Source of the DNA: Poteriospumella lacustris
Taxonomy: Eukaryota; Sar; Chrysophyceae; Chromulinales; Dinobryaceae
Assembly (NCBI GenBank): GCA_008000375.1
Contig: SMOI01000228.1
Span: 1 to 52,346 of the forward strand
Length of the DNA: 52,346 bases
Direction of reading: 5' to 3'
Below the pieces are notes generated by a model that was not told where the DNA came from, did no database searches, and was given only the letters and a program-made list of their open reading frames with translations. Each line of letters starts with the position of its first letter. Positions within the stretch are counted from its first letter, which is position 1. Positions 10,241 through 22,242 of this stretch are shown here, one piece after another. The position numbers and the translations under genes were made by a program.

Positions 10241-11029
10241 TGAAAATAACTGAAATCGATTGTACAGCATGTGAGGCATCCAATGAAGTGTGAATTTCAT
10301 TTTTCTGACTGATATTACGAAAGTTCTAGCAGATCTACGACCCGAAAAAAGTTGGACACCGAGAATTTCTCTCGTTTTTGTAATGTAACTCACGAGAATT
10401 CCCGTAGAAAAATGTAAACTGCATTAACGATGACTCAACTATCCATGAAAAACATATTAATGTGTTTTTCTAACTTTTTCTAAAGAAATTGACGATTTTC
10501 TAACCGACTAACGAAAATGAGGTCGACGGACACCATTGTCTTCCGCTCCTTATTTCAGCCTCAAGATTGAGCAAGCCTCCAAGATACTTTGTCATTTCAT
10601 GATCATATAACATATAAGAATGCTATCACGGGTATTTTGTGTTGATTAATACGAAATTGGCTGATCAGGAGGGCGAACTCTGGAAGAAAACGCACTAGAA
10701 AAGGGTGACTGTCCATCTTGTTTGCGTCGTCAATTCGCACTATGATATATTTTACAGAAACCGCGCTCATCCCGCCCTTTGCTATATCCATGTAAAGCAT
10801 ATACGATCGCAGCAGCTCTGGAAGAGTTCACAATGGCGAGATACTAGCTACTTTTTCGAAGAGGCGATCGGTACGAAGTGATCGGACCCCAAGCTTGTTC
10901 AGTCCTAAATTAGACGTCAGATCAATAAACGTCGGCCAATGTAGAGGTTTTAGGTTTAAGGGTCGGACCGTTCTGTTACCCACGTGCCCCATTCGCCGGT
11001 AGCCTTCAAGATAGGATGTGATCTATCAG

Positions 11030-11054
11030 TCTATACTGTATTTCACAGTATAGA
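11030..11054. other. Perfect 10-bp inverted repeat upstream of the coiled-coil gene
   Basis: TCTATACTGT (11030-11039) and ACAGTATAGA (11045-11054) are separated by ATTTC. It lies about 305 bp upstream of the ATG at 11360 and could be a dyad binding site. Confidence 0.45.
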
Positions 11055-11359
11055 ACACAGTTACAGCATGTCATTTTGTACATGTTTTAGATTTGCTATT
11101 ATAGGTACATACCACTACCTCTGCGGTTCTGTGCCATCGTCTGCGCCCGTTTCAATTTTCAGCGCCGCGGGCGAAATGAATTTGAATTGGCCGCCGACCC
11201 GCCGCCTCCTCCGTCGACGAAGCGATCCGATTGAGCTTTGTCGCCGTGAGACTGGCTTGGAGCTACAGTATATCCGTCAGAGTGTCCATCTTTTCTTTGT
11301 ATCCCGATTAGCGCCGTTTATCTGGAACCGTCCACGACTTGATCGCCTCTCATACCGCC

Positions 11360-14300
11360 ATGATTGAGACGGAGCCCAAGTCGCTGGCGTTCAGCAACGT
11401 TCGGATAAAACAGTGCTATTCGAGCAGTTTATGTATCACGAACACTCTATCGACCCCCGTGGACATATCCCTGCGGGCCAGTTCGCCACACCTCAGCATT
11501 CAGCCGACGAAGGTCCACATCGGTCCGCAGTCGTCCTTCGTGGCGACGGTGAAGCTGACGTTGACGCAGCCGCCCGCCAACAGACAGACCACGCAGTATA
11601 TTTACATTAAATCGCTATTTTTCGACCAGAAAGTCCCCGTCGATGTGACTGTGGCGCCCAGCGACCGCCACAGCCGCTCGCCGTCCCCCGCGCGAAGGGA
11701 CTCCGCGGACACCAGCGGCGGTCCGGCGGGCTATTTGAACTCCACGATGCGCTCGGGCGTGGCAGATGAGAGTCAGTCGTCCCGAGCGAGATCTGCGGCG
11801 TCTCCGTCGCGCGAACGGGACGGCGCGCGCGCGATTCGCGAGCTGCAGATGCAGCTGCAGGTGAAGGACGAGAAGATCCGGCGGCTCGAGAACATGGTGG
11901 GCCACCTCGAGGCCAGCCACCCCAACTTCGACGCGCTCGTGCGCTTGAAGCTGGAGGAGCAGAAGCAGTCCTTCGAGGAGAAGAGCTCCAAGGTACGTGA
12001 CGCTGCGCGGCGACCCGCCTGACCGGCGCGGACGCGGTGCTGACGCTGCTGCTGCCCGTGCGACAGATTCTGGCGATTCTGCGGAAGAAGGACGAGAAGA
12101 TGGAGGAGCTAAGGGAGGACGCCGAGAAGCAGGCGCAAGCCCTCGAGGGCTACCGCTTCCGCGAGGAGCAGCTCGAGCAGCAGCTGCAGCGCGCGCGCGC
12201 CGCCAACGCCGAGCCGCCGTCGATTCTGAAGCGACCAGGCGCCGACGGCGCGCGCAACGACGCGAGTCATCGCGAGCTGCTGGCGCTGCGCGAGAAGGCG
12301 GCGGATCAGAGCGAGCAGCTGCAGGTGCTGCTCGAGGAGCTGCAGAGGGCGAAGGCGGGGCGCAAGGACTTCGACCAGCAGCTGGCCCTCGCGCAGGCCT
12401 CGGAGGCGCATCTGAAGCGCGAGGTCGACAAGCTGCAGCGCAGTACGTGTGCTCGCGCCCTGCGGTGTCTACACGGTGGCGTAACGCTGTCTGTGTCGTG
12501 TGTGTCGTGTAGAGCTGAAGGCAGCGCAGGCGGCGCAGGCGGCGCAGGACGCGGCGCAGCGGCAGAGCGACGCCGACGCGGCGAAGGAGAACCGCCACCC
12601 GGCGTTCGAGGTGCAAGCGGAGGGCGGCATCGCCACCGCCACGCCGCGCTCCTTCCACCTGCGGCCCGCCGAGACCAACGCGGCGGCGAAGGACGCGCAG
12701 CGGCTCGGCGTCGAGGCCGAGGCGCACTACCGCGCGCTGCTCGACGACGTGGAGCAGCGCAGCGCGGCGCTGCAGCAATCGCTGCGCGAGAGCCTCGCGG
12801 ACAAAGCGGCGCTGGCCGCCAAAGTGGCGACGCTCGAGGGCGGCCTCCTGCGGCTCGAGACGGACAACGAGCTGCTGCGCGGCCGCCTGCAGCGCGTCGA
12901 CGACGCCGCCGCGGCCACCGCCGCGGCCACCGCCGAGGCCGCCGCCCGCGACGACGCGTCGTCCGTGCGCCGCCGTCGCCGAGCGGCTCGCGGGGCGGCG
13001 AGGAGGCGGCGGCGCACCAGTGGTGGGCGTACGTCTGGCACATGCTGGCGGCGCGCCACCGCGACGAGCAGACGCTGCGTCGCGTCGGCGGCAGCGGCGG
13101 GGGCAGCAGCGGCGGTAGCGGCGGCGGCTACGCGCTGGCGCAGCCGGGCGACTTCGAATACGCCGCCGAGGGCGCCGACGAGGTGGCGCTGCAGCTGCAC
13201 GCGCTGCGGCTGCGCGAGAACCTGCGGCTGCAGGCCGTCGAGCTGGCGACGGCGCGCCAGCAGCTGCTGGGCCTGCAGCTGCGCCAGCGCCAGGAGACCG
13301 ACGAGCTGCGCCAGCGCCTCGACGCGGCGCAGCGCGACAACGGCCGCCTCGCGGCGCAGCTGCGCCACCGCGCGGCGGAGAAGGAGACGCGGCTGGCGGA
13401 GCTGGCGGCCAGCGTCAAGGTGCTCTCGGGCCGCTCGGAGCTGCACGCGCAGCTGGCGGCCGCGCGCAGCGAGGTGGAGGTGGAGCGGCTGGCGTCGCTG
13501 CAGCTGCGGCTGGAGCTGGACGAGCGGCAGCTGGAGCTGGGCGCGGCGCTGAAGAAGCTGAGCGCGGCGCAGGACGAGGCGACGCGGCTGCGCGGGCAGC
13601 TCGACGGCGTCGCGGTGCTGCAGAGCCTCGGCGACCTGCCGGGCGTCCACGCGGCCACGGCGCTGGAGCTCGTCGCCGACGAGGTCGTCCGCTGCCGCGC
13701 GACGGGCGACGCGCAGCAGCGCGAGCTGCGCGCCGCGAAGGACCAAATCGCCGCGCTGCAGCGCGCGCTGCTCGCCGCCCAGGCGCAGCTCAGCGGCGCG
13801 GCGGCGGCGCCGGCGCGGCGGCGGCGGGTCGAAGTCGGTCGCCTCCGCCGCGACGAGGCGCAGCGGCGCAGCGGCGGTCGACGGCGGCGCCAGCGTCGCG
13901 AGCAAAGTCGGCGCCGCGTCGCTGTCGACGCGGCGGACGGCGGCGGCCGACGACGACGTCGCAGCGGCCGCCGCCGCCACCGCCGCCGTTGACGATGACG
14001 ACGACGCCGACGGCGACGCGTCGACGCTGCTGCGGCCGTCGCCGCTGTCGCTGGCGGGCGGCGCCAGCGGCGGCGTCAGCGCCCTGGACGAGCTGTCGGA
14101 GCTGGACCGCCTCGTGGTCGACGAGGCCACGACGCCGACGCTGCTGCTGCGCGCGCTCGACGCCGTCGCGATGCGCAACCGCATCGCGCTGCAGAACTCG
14201 ACGATCGCGCAGCTGCGCGAGGAGCTGCGGCGGCTGACGGCGCTGCGGCCGCTGACCGACGAGGCGCTGCGCGCGGCGCCGCTCGAGGTGCTGGCGCGCG

Positions 14301-17300
14301 ACGAGCTCATCGAGCTGCGCGGCCGCAGCAAGCGCCTCGACGTGGCCCTCGCGCGGCTCGACGAGCTGCGCGCCGACTGCGACGCGCTGCGCGCGGAGAA
14401 CCTCGCGCTGCAGCGCAGCGTCGCCGAGGCCTCGCGCGAGCGCCTCGCGCCGCTGCTACGGCCGCCGACGGCCGCCGAAGGCGACGGCTGCGACGGCGGC
14501 GGCGGCGGCGGCGGCGCGGTGGCGACGCGGCCGTCGATGCGGCGCTGGCGACGCACGCGCCGACGACGGCGACGGCGACGGCGCAGGCGCTGGCCGACTG
14601 GCTGCTCGACGCCAGCGCCGCGCTGCCGCCGCAGCTGCGCGACCGCGTCGCGGAGGTGGCGCGCGCGCTGGCGGCGAAGGACCGACTGCTGCGCGACCGC
14701 ACGGCGCAGCTGCGCGTCCTCGTCGACAGCTTCGACGCGCTGCAGCTGCCGGGCGCCGACGGAGCCGACGCGGCTGGCGACGTCGGCGACGTCGGCGGCG
14801 GGCGGCGCGCGAAGGCGGCGGCCGCAGCGGCGGGGCTCGCGGGCCTCGAGGCGCTCGCCTACGACGCCGACGGCGACGGCGACGGCGACGCGTTCGGAGC
14901 GTCGCGGGCGGCGGCGGGCGACCCGTCGCGGCGGCCGGCGCCGTGGGTGGTGCGGCCGCTGGTGCGGCGCGTGGTGGAGCTGAGCGTGCAGACGACGGCG
15001 CTGCTGGCGCAGGGCGACCTCGACGCGCAGCGCGTCGCCGAGCTCGAGCAGCGGCTGCAGACGGCGCAGCGTGCGGCGCACGCGCAGCAGACGACGGCGC
15101 AGCGCCTCGAGACGCAGAACGCGCAGCTGTCGGAGACGCTGCGCGGCCTGCGCGACGAGCTGCGGCGCCTCGACGAGCAGCGCCTGGCGGCCGCCTGCGA
15201 CGCGCAGGAGGAGCGCGCGCAGCTCGAGCGCGCGCTGCAGGACGCGGAGACGCAGCTGCAGGACGCGCGCCTCGAGGCGGACGAGCTGACGCAGCGCAAC
15301 GCGGCGCTCGCGGCGCAGGACGCCGCCTGGCTCACGACGCAGCTGCGCCAGGTGTTCCAGGCGACGCCCGCGGCGCGGCCGCTGCTCGCCGCCCTCGACG
15401 GCGACGCCGCCGACGCCGCTGACGCGACCCCGACCGCGACCGCGACCGCGACGCCGCCGCAGGCGCCGCCGCAGCCGCCGAACGCGGTGGCGGCGCTGCT
15501 GCAGGAGACGCTGCAGCGGCTGCGCGACGCGCACGTCGACGGCGCCGGCGCCGGCCGCGGCGCGACGGTGTCGCTGGCGCCGTCGCGCGCGGCGCCGTTC
15601 GGCGGGGCGCACGCGGCGGCCGCGCGGCTGTCGCGCCACGAGCAGCGCTTCTTCCAGCGCGTCGCGGACGTCGTCGTCGACGCGTCGCGCGCCGCCGGCC
15701 ACGCGGAGCGCCAGCGCCTGGCGCAGGAGACGCGCGCGGCGCAGCTGGCGGCGGAGAACGCGCAGCTGCGCAGCCACCTGGCGCTCTTCGCGCAGCGCCT
15801 CTACGACGCGCGGCGCAGCGGCGCCGTCTACGAGCAGCTGGCGCGCAGCCAGCGCGCGCACGGCCTCGCGAAGGCGTCGCGCCTCGTGACGCAGCTGCGC
15901 GGCGCGTTGGCCGCGGCGCGCAACGCGGCGACGCGGCAGGCGGCGGAGCTGACGACGCTGCGGCGCCGCGTCGTGGGCCTCGCGACGGCGGCGCATTGGG
16001 CGCGCGCGGCGACGCGGCGGCTGCAGGCGACGGTCGCGGCGCTCGAGGCGCGCGGGCCCAGCGACCTGGCGGCGCGCGAGGACGCGGCGCGCGCCGCGGC
16101 GGCGCAGTGGCCGCGCCGCGAGGCCGCGCTGCGCCAGTGGTTCCGCGCGGAGCTGCCGCGCCTCGTGGCGGGCGTCCCCGTCGTCGAGGACGCGCTCGCG
16201 TCGCTGCCGCCCGCGTCGCTCGCCGAGCTCGGCGCCACGCTCGACGCGGGCGGCGGCGGCGGCGTCGCCGAGCGGCTGCTGCGCCTCGCGGGCGTCGACG
16301 CGCGCTTCGGCCTCAGCGCGGCGCTGTGCGAGGCCAAAGCCGAAACGGCCGCGGCGCAGGCGACCGTCGAGGAGCTGCGCGAGCGCCTCGCGCTGCAGAA
16401 GGAGCGCGCCGCGGCGCTGGAGGCCGTCGTCTGTCGGTGGCGCGACACCTTCGCGACGCCGCCGCCCGGCGACACACGCGACAACACGCGACACACGCGA
16501 CGGCGACGGCGACGAGGGCGACGGCGGCGACGCGTTCCCCGCGGCGGCGGAGCTCGAGGCGCTGCTGCGGAAGGAGCGCGAGCTGCTGGCGATGAACGCG
16601 GCGCTGGCGCAGCGCGTGCAGACGCTCGAAGAGGACGCGATCGAGGCGCAGGGCCGCGCCGCGCAGAGCGACGCCGCGCAGCGCCTGACGCAGCAGCTGC
16701 TCGACGCGGCCTACGGCGACGTCGACGCGCACAAGACGCGCGCGCTGCAGCAGGCGACGCGCGAGCGCGCGCAGCTGGAGCGGCAGCACGCGGAGGAGCT
16801 GCGCGCGCTGCGCGACCTCTACGAGCGCGAGCGCGACGCGATGCTGCGCGAGCTGCGCGTCGCCTCGGCGATCGTCGGCGACGCGCAGCCGCCGCTGCCG
16901 CCGCTGGCGCCGCCCGCCGCGCGCCGCGGGGCGCCCCGCCGCAGCCGCCGCAGCGGCGACGCGTCGCTCGACGCGGCGAGCGACGTCGACGACGGCGACG
17001 ACGACGTCGACAGCGGCGGCTTCGTCGACAGCGACGGCGACAGCGACGGTGGCGACGGCGACGGTGGCGCCGCGGCCCTCGCGACGCCGTCGCTGTCGCC
17101 GCGCGCGGTCGTGACGCTGCCGCAGCCGACGACGCGGCCGCCGCCGGCGCACGCGACGCGCCGAAGCGACGCGAGCGACGCCGTCGACGTCTCCGACGCC
17201 GGCGACGACGCCGACGACGCCGACGCGACGCGCGACACCGTCGCCGAGGCGGTCGCGGCGCTGACGCGGCTCAGCGACGACACCTCCGCCGACTCGGCGG

Positions 17301-20300
17301 GCCGCGTGCGCCAGCGCGTCGCCTCCGCCGCGCGCCGCCGCGAGGCGCAGCTGCAGCAGCGGCGCCTGCGCGAGGCCCACGCGGAGCTGCGCGAGCTGCG
17401 GCGCCTCGTGCGCACGCTGCAGGCGCAGCTCGCCGCCTCCGCCGCCTCCGCCGCCGCCGCCGCCGTCGATGGCGCCGCTGCGGCGACGACGGCGACGCCG
17501 CCGGCCGCCGCGACACGCGACGCGCTCGTGTCGCAGGTGGCGGCGGAGACGGCGCGCGAGGACGCGGCGCTGTGGCCCGGCGCCGCGACGCTGTGTCGCG
17601 AGCTCTGCGACATCGTCGCGACGCTGGCGCAGCGCCTCGACGCCGACAGCGACGTCGCCGACCTCGCGCGCGCCGCCGTCGCGATGGCGCAGCGCGTGTC
17701 GCTGTCCGCGCAACACGCGCGACCGCCGCGACGACCGCCGCGACCGCCGCGTCGCCGCCGCCGCGCCGGGGGCCGCCGCGGCCGCGGCCGACGCCGACGC
17801 GGCGCTGCTGCTCGGGTCGGACGCGCTGCTGCCCGAGCGCTACCAGTGGCTGCTGCGCGACCTGCGGCGCCGCGTCGCCGACGTCGAAGCGGCCGCGGCG
17901 CAGCAGCTGCGCGACGAGCGGCTGCGCGCCGCCGCCGAGCGCGCCGAGCTCGTCCGCGCGCGCGACGAGGCCGCGGCGCTGGCGGCGGAGCTGGCGCAGC
18001 GCCACGAGGCGCACGGCGCGCAGCTCGCGACGCGCTACGAAGCGGCGCTGCGCGAGGCGCAGGACGCCGCCGCGGCGCAGGCCGCCGCGCTGCAGCGCGA
18101 GCTGGCGCAGCGCGACGCGCGCGTCGCGGCGCTGACGGCGCAGCTGGCGCGCGAGGGCGACGAGCGCGAGCGGCTGCAGCGTCGCTGCGACACGTTGACG
18201 CTCTTCGGGTCCGTCGGTGGCGCCGTCGGTGTCGCTGGTGTCGCGGGCGGCGACAGCGTCGCGCCGACGGCCGCCGGCAGCGGCAGCAGCGGCGGCGGCG
18301 GGGCGACGACTTCGCGACGCTGCAGCGGCGCCTCGGCGCGACGCAGGACGCGCTCGAGGCCGCGCGCAGCAGCAGCGCCACGCGGCGCAGGCGCATCGCG
18401 CGGAGATCGACGCGCTGCGCGAGGACTTCGAACGGTACCGCGCGGCGCACGAGACGATCGTCGCGTCGCTGGAGGCGCAGCTCGAGGACACGCAGCTGCA
18501 CGTGTCGCACGTGTCGCGCGACACACGCGACACGTGGACGCTGCCGCCGCCGAGTGTCGCGGCGCCGGCGCCGACGCCGCCGCCCGCCGAGGGCGACGCG
18601 CAGCTGCAGCTGCAGCGCGCGGCCTTCCAGCTGCAGGTGAAGTGCGCCGAGTACGACGCGCTCTTCCGGTACGTGCTGTGTCGCAGTGTGTCGCAGTGTG
18701 TCGCGGGTGTGTCTCACGGTCGGTCGGTTTGTGTGTCGCAGGATGGTCACGGGGCGCGGCGCGGAGGACGACGCCGACGGAGGCGACAGCGACGGGCCGG
18801 TGACGGGGCCGGCGGCGACGCGGAGGGCCGCGAGGCGGCGCGGCGGCTGCGGCTGGCGATGCAGAGCGTCCGCCTCGCGGCCGCCGAGGCGGAGGTCGAG
18901 CGGCTGCGGCGCGAGCTGCGGCGCGCCACAGCGGCGACCGCCGCCGCCGCCGCCGTCGCCGCCCCGACGGAGGCGCCGCCCGCGACACGCGCGGCGCGCG
19001 ACACGAGCGACGAGACACACGCGACGCACGACGACGACGACGACGCGCGCGACACACGCGACACACGCGACACGAGCGACGCGACGCCGCCGACGCGACG
19101 GACGCCGCCGCGCCGGCCGCCGGCGACAGCGCCGCGGCGATCGTCGCGGCGCTGCAGCGCGACGTGTCCCGCGACACGTGGGCGCTGCCGCCCGCGCTGC
19201 GCCGCCGCGTCGCCGCCGCGCTGAAGCGCCTCGCCGCCGCCGTCGCCGTCGCGCCCGACGCGGCGAAGGCGACGGCGACGGCGGCGGAGGCGGCGGAGGC
19301 GGCGCAGCGCGCGCTGAAGACGCAGCTGGCGGCGCTGCGCGAGGACGCCGCGCGGAAGGCGAAGCTCGTCGCGGCGCTGAAGGACGCGCGGCGCAGCGAC
19401 GCCAACGCGCTGGCGCAGTGGAAGGCGGAGGCCGCGGCGCTCGACGAGGCGCAGCGGCGCCTCGCGCGCGCCCTCGCGGCGAAGGACGCCGCCGTCCGCG
19501 ACCTGCGCGCGAAGCTCGCGGCGGCGGAGGCCGCTGCGCCGCCGCCGCCGCCGCCGCGCCGCCGCAGCCGCCGCAGCCGACGACGACGCGGCGCCCGGCG
19601 GCGGCGGCAGCGGCGGCGACGTGTTCGCGCTGTCGCCCGCGGAGCTGCGCGCGCGGCTGCGCGAGTACGACCTCGAGCGCGGCCGCTACCGCGCGCGCGT
19701 CGCGGCGCTGCGCGACAAAGTCGCCGCGTCGGAGGCGGCGCTGGCGGCGGCGACGCAGGCGGCCGACGAGCTGCGCGGCGTCGCGGAGAAGCTGCAGGAC
19801 GCGCGCACGGCGCTCGCGCGGCGCGACGCGCTGCTCGCGAACCTGCGCGCGCAGCTCGACGCGAAGACGCGCGAGGCCGACGCGGCGGCGGCGCAGGACG
19901 CCGCGCACCAGGCGGACGCCGAGCGCCGCGTGCGCGCGCTGCAGCGCCAGGTCGACGCCGCGCTGCGCAGCCAGAGCGAGCTGCAGCGCGAGACGACGCT
20001 GCTGCGCCAGCGCGTCGCCGACGCCGTCGAGCGCGACGCGCAGCGCGACCTCAGCGCCCGCGCCGCGACCGCTGCGGCCGCCGCGGCGACGCACCCGACG
20101 CCGACGGCCGCCGCGCGGCTGCAGCGCGCGGTCGCCTTCGCGCCGCCCGCCGCAGCCGCCGCAGCCGTCGCCGGTGGCGACACCGACGGCGCCAGCAACG
20201 GCGACGGCGACTTCGACGGCGACGGCGGCGCGGCGGGCGACTCGTTCGACGTCGAGGCGCTGCTGCGCCAGACGCTCGGCCGCGCCGCCGCGCCGCAGCC

Positions 20301-20562
20301 GCCGCAGTCGACCGCGGCGCAGGCGACGGCGCCGCCGCCGAGCGACCTGCTGACGCGGCTCGCGGGGCTGTCGCACCTGCTGCCGCCGCCGCCGCCGCCG
20401 CCTGCCGCTGAGGGCGACAGTCTCCTGAGCCTCGGCTCGGCGCCGCAGAGCCGCGACACGAGCGGCAGCGGCAGCGGCGACTCGGCCGCGTCGCTGTCCT
20501 CGGCCGAGCGCCGGCTGCAGTCGCTCGTCGACGCGGCGCTGCGGTCGCCCGGCCGCCGGTGA
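11360..20562 (+). CDS. Giant coiled-coil protein with N-terminal ASH/PapD-like domain
   Basis: The ATG at 11360 opens a beta-rich domain (residues about 7-105: LAFSNVRIKQCYSSSLCITN... to VPVDVTV) of the ASH/MSP/PapD-like type found in centrosomal and ciliary proteins. Then come about 2,800 codons of Ala/Arg/Glu/Leu-rich coiled coil with Asp/Ser low-complexity spacers, ending SSAERRLQSLVDAALRSPGR at TGA 20560. Clear introns are 11993-12066, 12443-12512 and 18669-18741 (GTACGTG donors). The open frame then changes near 12965-13000, 13805-13830, 14500-14520, 16470-16500, 17700-17730, 18295-18310, 18360-18380, 18790-18815, 19085-19100 and 19540-19590, mostly in GGC/GCG runs without usable GT-AG pairs. 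These may be assembly indels, very short introns, or gene decay. A structural role at the centrosome or cilium is inferred from the domain type. I cannot assign an orthologue. Confidence 0.72.
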
Positions 20563-20639
20563 CGCGCGTTCGTCGCAGCGGAGCCGCCTGTAAATGTGTA
20601 AAACTAACGACTACGAAATGTACATACGCGACGGAGGAC

Positions 20640-20816
20640 GGCGCTCGGTGACGGTGACGGTGACGGTGGCAGCGACGGTTGCAGCGACAGCGGCAGCAGT
20701 TACAGCGGCAGCAGTTGCAGTGGTAGCGACGGTTGCAGCGACGGTTGCAGCGACAGCGGCAGCAGTTACGGTGACGGTTACAGCGACGGTCGGCGGCTAC
20801 AGCGGCGGCGCTAGAC
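20640..20816 (+). repeat. Degenerate GCAGCGACGGT-type minisatellite
   Basis: GGTGAC, GCAGCGACGGTT and GCAGCAGTTACAGC blocks recur between the end of the coiled-coil gene and the convergent reductase gene. The Ala/Val/Thr ORF it creates is a by-product of the repeat. Confidence 0.75.
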
Positions 20817-20825
20817 GGGCGGCGC

Positions 20826-21861
20826 TCAGGCGTGTTTCTTGTCGGCGGGCCGCGCCTCCTGCAGCTTCTTCAGGCCGCGGCGGCGGATGTCGAGGTGGAT
20901 GTTCTTCGTGATCATCGTCGACAGCGCCTCGGGCAGCGCGTCCAGCAGCCAAATCTGCAGCGCGTGCGGCCAGTACGGCGACGTCACCGACTCGTAGCCG
21001 ATCGCGTTCAGCGCCGAGCGCGCGTAGGTCGACGGCGTCGGCGTGAAGAACGACGCCTTCTTCAGCTTCGCGAGCTTCGTCGTGACGAAGAGCGGCACCT
21101 GGCACTGCACGTGGATGTTGAAGCCGGCGAGCTCCTCGTGCAGCGCCTTCGAGAACATCGACACGTACGACTTCGCCGCGCCGTACTGCGCCAGCAGCGG
21201 CGACGTGGTGACGCCCGCCGCGGAGCCGATGTTGACGATGGCGCCGCGCTTGCGCTGGATCATGCCGGGCAGCACGATGCGCGTCATGTAGGTGGTGGAG
21301 TCGACGTTGAGGCGGATGAGCTGGCGCACGCGCTGGTCGTCGAGCTCGTGGAAGTACTTCGTGAAGTCGTACGAGATGCCCACGTTGTTCACCAACACGC
21401 CCACGTCCAGCTTGTCGAGGGCCTCGGCGACGCGCTTCTGCGCGGCCTCATCGAACTGGTCGTAGTCGACGGCGATGACGCGCACGTCGCTCTTGGGGCT
21501 CTTCTCCTTGATCTCCTTCGCCGTCTCGTCCAGACGCTCCTGGCTGCGCGAGATCAGCACGATGTTGAGGCCTCGGCGAGCGAATTCCGTCGCCATCGCC
21601 TTGCCGATGCCGTCGGTGGCGCCCGTCACGACCGCTGCACAGGACAACGCGTCACGAGGTCGCCCTCACAGCCAAAGCGCACAGTGCCTTACCCCACATG
21701 CCATACTTCTTGAGGTTCTTTCCGGGACGCAAGAAGCGACGGTAAATGACCGACACCAGGAAGAACAGCGTGTTGATGATCACGAAGAGGCCGACGAAGA
21801 GGACGGCTTTGAGCACGGGAGGGCCCTGCTGGAAGGCGTCGACCAAAGCTTTGGGGCTCAT
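20826..21861 (-). CDS. Very-long-chain 3-oxoacyl-CoA reductase (KCR / HSD17B12-like)
   Basis: This is an ER-membrane short-chain dehydrogenase that reduces 3-ketoacyl-CoA in very-long-chain fatty acid elongation. Exon 1 is 21693-21861 and exon 2 is 20826-21634, with a 58-nt intron (GTAAGG to TGTGCAG) that joins KYGMW to AVVTGATDGIG in frame, giving 325 aa. Residues about 12-35 form a transmembrane segment (LKAVLFVGLFVIINTLFFLV). The Rossmann motif TGATDGIG, NNVG, the catalytic Ser in NIGSAAG and YGAAK (YxxxK) are all present. The C-terminus KKHA is a canonical KKxx ER-retrieval signal. The length matches the family. I chose the ATG at 21861 because the frame upstream lacks another ATG. Its 3' end faces the end of the coiled-coil gene. 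Confidence 0.93.
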
Positions 21862-22242
21862 TTCTTCTCCTCCTTGCACGGCAGCACCAAACTGAGAGAT
21901 ACAAAGTGTCCCACGGTCGTCGAACGTCTGCAGAACGCCTCGGTCGCGGGTCCGAAGCGGCGGAGAGTGATGGGACAGGAGCCGAATCCACCGACGGCGA
22001 CGGTGACCGTCGTCGCTGCGCCCGACAGCGTAACCGCCGTTCTACAGAGCGCTCCCACTGACAATTTCGCAGTCACTTCGTCTGTCTGTTCGTATGAGAC
22101 ACATGACAAGAGACATCTGACAAGAGACATGTGACAAGAGACACCGCCGACAGCGGCGGCAGCGGAGGCCTCGTCGATCGGCAGGCGATTGGGTATTCAC
22201 TTCATTTTCACGCGTTCCACTGCATTGTTTGTGTACGGAGAC
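21862..22242. other. Divergent intergenic/promoter region
   Basis: This separates the reductase (-) from the RNase T2 gene (+), so both promoters should lie here. No obvious TATA box is seen. It includes the 14-bp repeat at 22101-22145. Confidence 0.4.
22101..22145 (+). repeat. Short direct repeat (ACATGTGACAAGAG)
   Basis: Three adjoining copies of a 12-14-bp unit ending TGACAAGAG lie about 100 bp upstream of the RNase T2 start codon. Possible regulatory repeat. Confidence 0.55.

Larger units (their letters stand above)
8912..11359. other. Long region without a supported gene
   Basis: From about 8.91 to 10.2 kb the DNA is GC-rich and open in many frames on both strands. None of the translations shows a domain, consistent codon texture or splice-compatible exons. 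From 10.2 to 11.3 kb it is AT-richer with short ORFs only. Two perfect hairpins lie in the second part (10223-10240 and 11030-11054). Confidence 0.5.

Noticed and set aside
12727-16494. A 1255-codon open frame on the minus strand opposite the coiled-coil gene
   Set aside because: The translation is Arg/Ala/Leu low complexity with no domain. It is the antisense of GC-rich coding sequence with GC at third positions, which removes stops.
16819-20376. An 1185-codon open frame on the minus strand
   Set aside because: Same GC-bias shadow. It overlaps the plus-strand coiled-coil segments, which have heptad-like character.
20594-20911. A Val/Thr/Ala-repeat protein
   Set aside because: The frame is generated by the GGTGAC/GCAGCG minisatellite and runs into the reductase gene on the other strand.
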